Assembly: GCA_029210225.1 (NCBI GenBank)
Contig: JARGOJ010000287.1
Location: 1 to 9,205, forward strand
DNA length: 9,205 nt
Source: Planctomycetota bacterium
GTDB taxonomy: Bacteria > Planctomycetota > J058 > JARGOJ01
Direction: 5' to 3'
Shown: piece by piece, positions 7,454-9,205 of the stretch
How positions within the stretch are numbered: the first letter of the stretch is position 1
Layout: the number at the start of each line of letters is the position of its first letter
Position numbers and translations under genes: made by a program
The notes under the pieces: generated by a model
Database searches by the model: none
Told to the model about the DNA's origin: nothing
What the model saw: the letters and a program-made list of their open reading frames with translations, nothing else

Positions 7454-8431
7454 TTGTCTTACCTGGTAAGACCTTCCTCCTTCTCTGCGCAGAACGCCCT
7501 CAGGCTTAGGAAAGGGTTTCCTTGGAACTCTAGACCTAGCCTGGTCGTTGTCTCCATGCTTTTTCTGCTCGCGCATCCAAGCGCGGCCTTTGCCAAGCCT
7601 TTTAGTAAGACACTCAAAAAGGGCGCTGGGCACCTTCTCTATAAGCGACCGTCCAAGACGCGCAAACCCATTAAAATTTGGTATTACGCTCCGGCTTCTC
7701 TAAAAAAGACCAGCCCGATTCTCTTCGTCATGCATGGCGTGAAGCGAAACGGGAAGGACTATCGAGATTCGTGGATAAAAGAGAGCGACGAGACCGGCTT
7801 CTTGGTGATCGCCCCGGAGTTTGCTGCGAAAGACTACCCCAAGAGCGCGGAATATAACCTCGGGGGACTCTATGACCGGGAGGGGCGGGCGCGAAAGCGA
7901 GACGATTGGTCTTTCACTGCGATCGATGAGATCTTCGACCACTTCAAAAGCCAATATGGTTTCAAGGTCCCGCGATATTTCATTTACGGTCACTCCGCAG
8001 GGGCTCAGTTTGTTCAACGTCTCGTCTTGTTCTGTCCAGACGCCAAAATCCGCAAGGCCTTCGCCGCCAACGCGGGGTGGTATACCTCCGTGGACGAGAC
8101 AATCAAGTTTCCCTACGGCCTGGAAAACAGTCCTCAATCGATTTCAAAGAGTCAACGCATCTTCAAGCTTCCTCTCATTCTTCTCCTCGGAGACCAAGAC
8201 ACAAACCCAAAGCACAAGTACCTCAGGACGACGAAAATGGCGAATCGACAAGGTCCCCATCGCTATGCCAGAGGAGAACACTTCTACGCTCAAGCAAAGA
8301 CAGTCGCGGCAAAAAAGGCGTGGCCCTTTGCGTGGGAGAAAGTCTCTGTGAAGGGCGTGGGTCATAGCAATAAGGGAATGCTAAAAGCGGCGGCGAAGCT
8401 CATTCGAAAAGAGACTCTCGGCTCCGATTGA
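7454..8431 (+). CDS. Exported alpha/beta hydrolase, PHB-depolymerase/esterase-like
   Basis: This 325-residue protein begins at TTG. An Arg/Lys-containing leader is followed by a hydrophobic core (29-41) and SAAFA-KP, with signal peptidase cleavage likely after Ala47. The hydrolase fold shows an oxyanion-type FVMHG (91-95), nucleophile Ser181 in YGHSAG (178-183), a probable acid at Asp247 or Asp249 in LLLGDQDTN, and His304 in VKGVGHSN. This order and spacing suit the PHB-depolymerase / feruloyl-esterase-like family of secreted esterases. The mature protein is strongly basic (many Lys/Arg), which could favour binding to anionic surfaces. It should act in the periplasm or outside the cell on an ester substrate that cannot be named from sequence. 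It starts two bases after the rhomboid stop, so the two are very likely co-translated. The leader before the hydrophobic core is long (about 28 residues), so the signal peptide should be checked. Confidence 0.8.
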   Translation: MSYLVRPSSFSAQNALRLRKGFPWNSRPSLVVVSMLFLLAHPSAAFAKPFSKTLKKGAGHLLYKRPSKTRKPIKIWYYAPASLKKTSPILFVMHGVKRNGKDYRDSWIKESDETGFLVIAPEFAAKDYPKSAEYNLGGLYDREGRARKRDDWSFTAIDEIFDHFKSQYGFKVPRYFIYGHSAGAQFVQRLVLFCPDAKIRKAFAANAGWYTSVDETIKFPYGLENSPQSISKSQRIFKLPLILLLGDQDTNPKHKYLRTTKMANRQGPHRYARGEHFYAQAKTVAAKKAWPFAWEKVSVKGVGHSNKGMLKAAAKLIRKETLGSD

Positions 8432-8432
8432 A

Positions 8433-8465
8433 TGACGTGAAAGTCGCGGCGCTTCACCGACGTCA
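8433..8465. repeat. Imperfect inverted repeat after the hydrolase gene
   Basis: TGACGT (8433-8438) and ACGTCA (8460-8465) are perfect inverted arms, and GAA / TTC inside them can extend the stem with a four-base bulge. The repeat starts one base after the hydrolase stop. No T-run follows on the plus strand, so it is a poor intrinsic terminator; a 3' mRNA hairpin or a protein-binding palindrome are alternatives. The rest of the 8432-8580 gap shows no coding sequence or clear promoter. Confidence 0.35.
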
Positions 8466-8567
8466 AAGGAGCATTCCACAGAGATGTGAGGCGTCGTAAT
8501 CCTTGTATTTGTCGGCTATTGGAGACGAGAAAATTGAGAATCCAACGAGCAAGCGGCCCGACGAGAT

Positions 8568-8573
8568 GGAGAG
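8568..8573 (+). promoter_or_regulatory. Ribosome binding site of the FAD oxidoreductase
   Basis: GGAGAG lies seven bases before ATG 8581. An in-frame ATG at 8566 would overlap it and has only CGAG upstream, so 8581 is the better start. Confidence 0.6.
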
Positions 8574-8580
8574 CCACGGA

Positions 8581-9205
8581 ATGAAAGAACAAGGACGCAT
8601 CGCCATTATCGGTGCTGGAATCGGCGGTTTGAGCTGCGCCCAAGCCTTGAAAAAACAAGGCATCCAGGTGAGCCTCTTTGACAAGGGACGACGCCCGGGA
8701 GGACGACTTTCGACAAGGACCCATCGTCTGGGAAATGAGGAAAAAGAGCAGTTCGACCACGGAGCGCAATACTTCAGCGCTCGGGGAGAGGACTTCCAAA
8801 AGGACGTCGCGGCGTGGTGTAAGGCTGGGAGAGCAAAAGTCTGGTCCGGTCGCTTTGTTCGAGGGAGCCTCAAAGCGGACCTTCTAGAGGAAGACTTAGT
8901 CAGGCCGCGATATGTGGGGACTCCGGCTATGGATCAGGTGGCCTATGCCCTCGCGGAAGGCTTGGAGATAAAGTTGGAGACGCGGATCGCCAAGATCGAA
9001 AAGACTGGGGGAGCCATTGAGATCTTCGATACCGCGGGGAGAAGTCACGGGCGCTTTGACAAGGTGGTCTTAAACATGCCCCCAGAGCAGGCGCTCGGGC
9101 TCTTGGACACCGTCACAGTGAGCTGGGAGCCACTCGCCAAGAAAGCGGTTATGGAGCCATGCTGGGCCTTAATGACGGTCTGGGAGAAGCGCCTCCCCCT
9201 AAACT
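8581..9205 (+). CDS. Renalase-like FAD-dependent oxidoreductase (3' end beyond the window)
   Basis: 208 codons are visible with no stop, so the C-terminal part is missing. The N-terminus is a Rossmann FAD-binding fold: IAIIGAGIGGLSCAQAL (7-23; GxGxxG at 11-16), the ribose-binding acid in LFDKG (Asp34), and RRPGGRLSTR (37-46), as in amine-oxidase-like flavoproteins. FDHGAQYFSAR (58-68) and the PRYVGTPAMDQVAYALAE segment (109-126), followed by a second nucleotide-fold strand (LNMPPEQA, 164-171), are typical of the renalase-like group. Renalases oxidise dihydronicotinamide isomers; many bacterial relatives have no assigned substrate, so the reaction here is inferred only at the level of an FAD oxidoreductase. 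It should be cytoplasmic. A 149-base gap and its own ribosome binding site separate it from the hydrolase, so it may be a separate transcription unit. Confidence 0.88.
   Translation, partial: MKEQGRIAIIGAGIGGLSCAQALKKQGIQVSLFDKGRRPGGRLSTRTHRLGNEEKEQFDHGAQYFSARGEDFQKDVAAWCKAGRAKVWSGRFVRGSLKADLLEEDLVRPRYVGTPAMDQVAYALAEGLEIKLETRIAKIEKTGGAIEIFDTAGRSHGRFDKVVLNMPPEQALGLLDTVTVSWEPLAKKAVMEPCWALMTVWEKRLPLN

Noticed and set aside
8362..8873. Antisense reading frames opposite the FAD oxidoreductase start and the preceding gap
   Set aside because: They overlap a clear Rossmann-fold coding sequence, show no domain and have low-complexity content.

Overview
The window reads as chromosomal DNA from a Gram-negative-type bacterium of moderate GC content (a little above 50% by eye). 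An ImuA/ImuB mutagenesis cassette, an FHA-domain protein, a TMTC-like membrane TPR protein and a DUF6576-tailed rhomboid together suit a deltaproteobacterial or Bdellovibrionota-like organism. That placement is inferred from gene content only and is not firm. No RNA gene, CRISPR array, insertion sequence or phage gene was found.

The left half is on the minus strand. At the left edge is the 5' two-thirds or so of a gene for an FHA-domain protein (1-678, running off the window). Upstream of it, with a 165-base gap, is a very large gene (844-4245) for a polytopic membrane protein with a C-terminal TPR region, resembling the TMTC / GT-C glycosyltransferase-like family.

A 139-base divergent spacer (4246-4384) separates these from a plus-strand block. 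imuA (4385-5083) and imuB (5037-6506) overlap by 47 bases. Then come a rhomboid intramembrane protease (6567-7451) and a secreted alpha/beta hydrolase of the PHB-depolymerase/esterase type (7454-8431). The hydrolase starts at a TTG two bases after the rhomboid stop. After a 149-base gap, a renalase-like FAD oxidoreductase gene (from 8581) runs off the right edge.

Functionally, imuA and imuB would encode two of the three proteins of the damage-inducible translesion 'mutasome'. The third, the DnaE2/ImuC polymerase, is not next to them, and neither is lexA. The rhomboid and the hydrolase look translationally coupled and both act at or beyond the inner membrane, but any functional link between them is inferred. 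The FHA and TMTC-like genes have no visible link to DNA repair. The most unusual observations are the loss of the Walker A lysine in ImuA, a sharply bounded block of different leucine codon use inside imuB, and the cassette lacking dnaE2. I found no convincing evidence for a wholly new multi-gene system.
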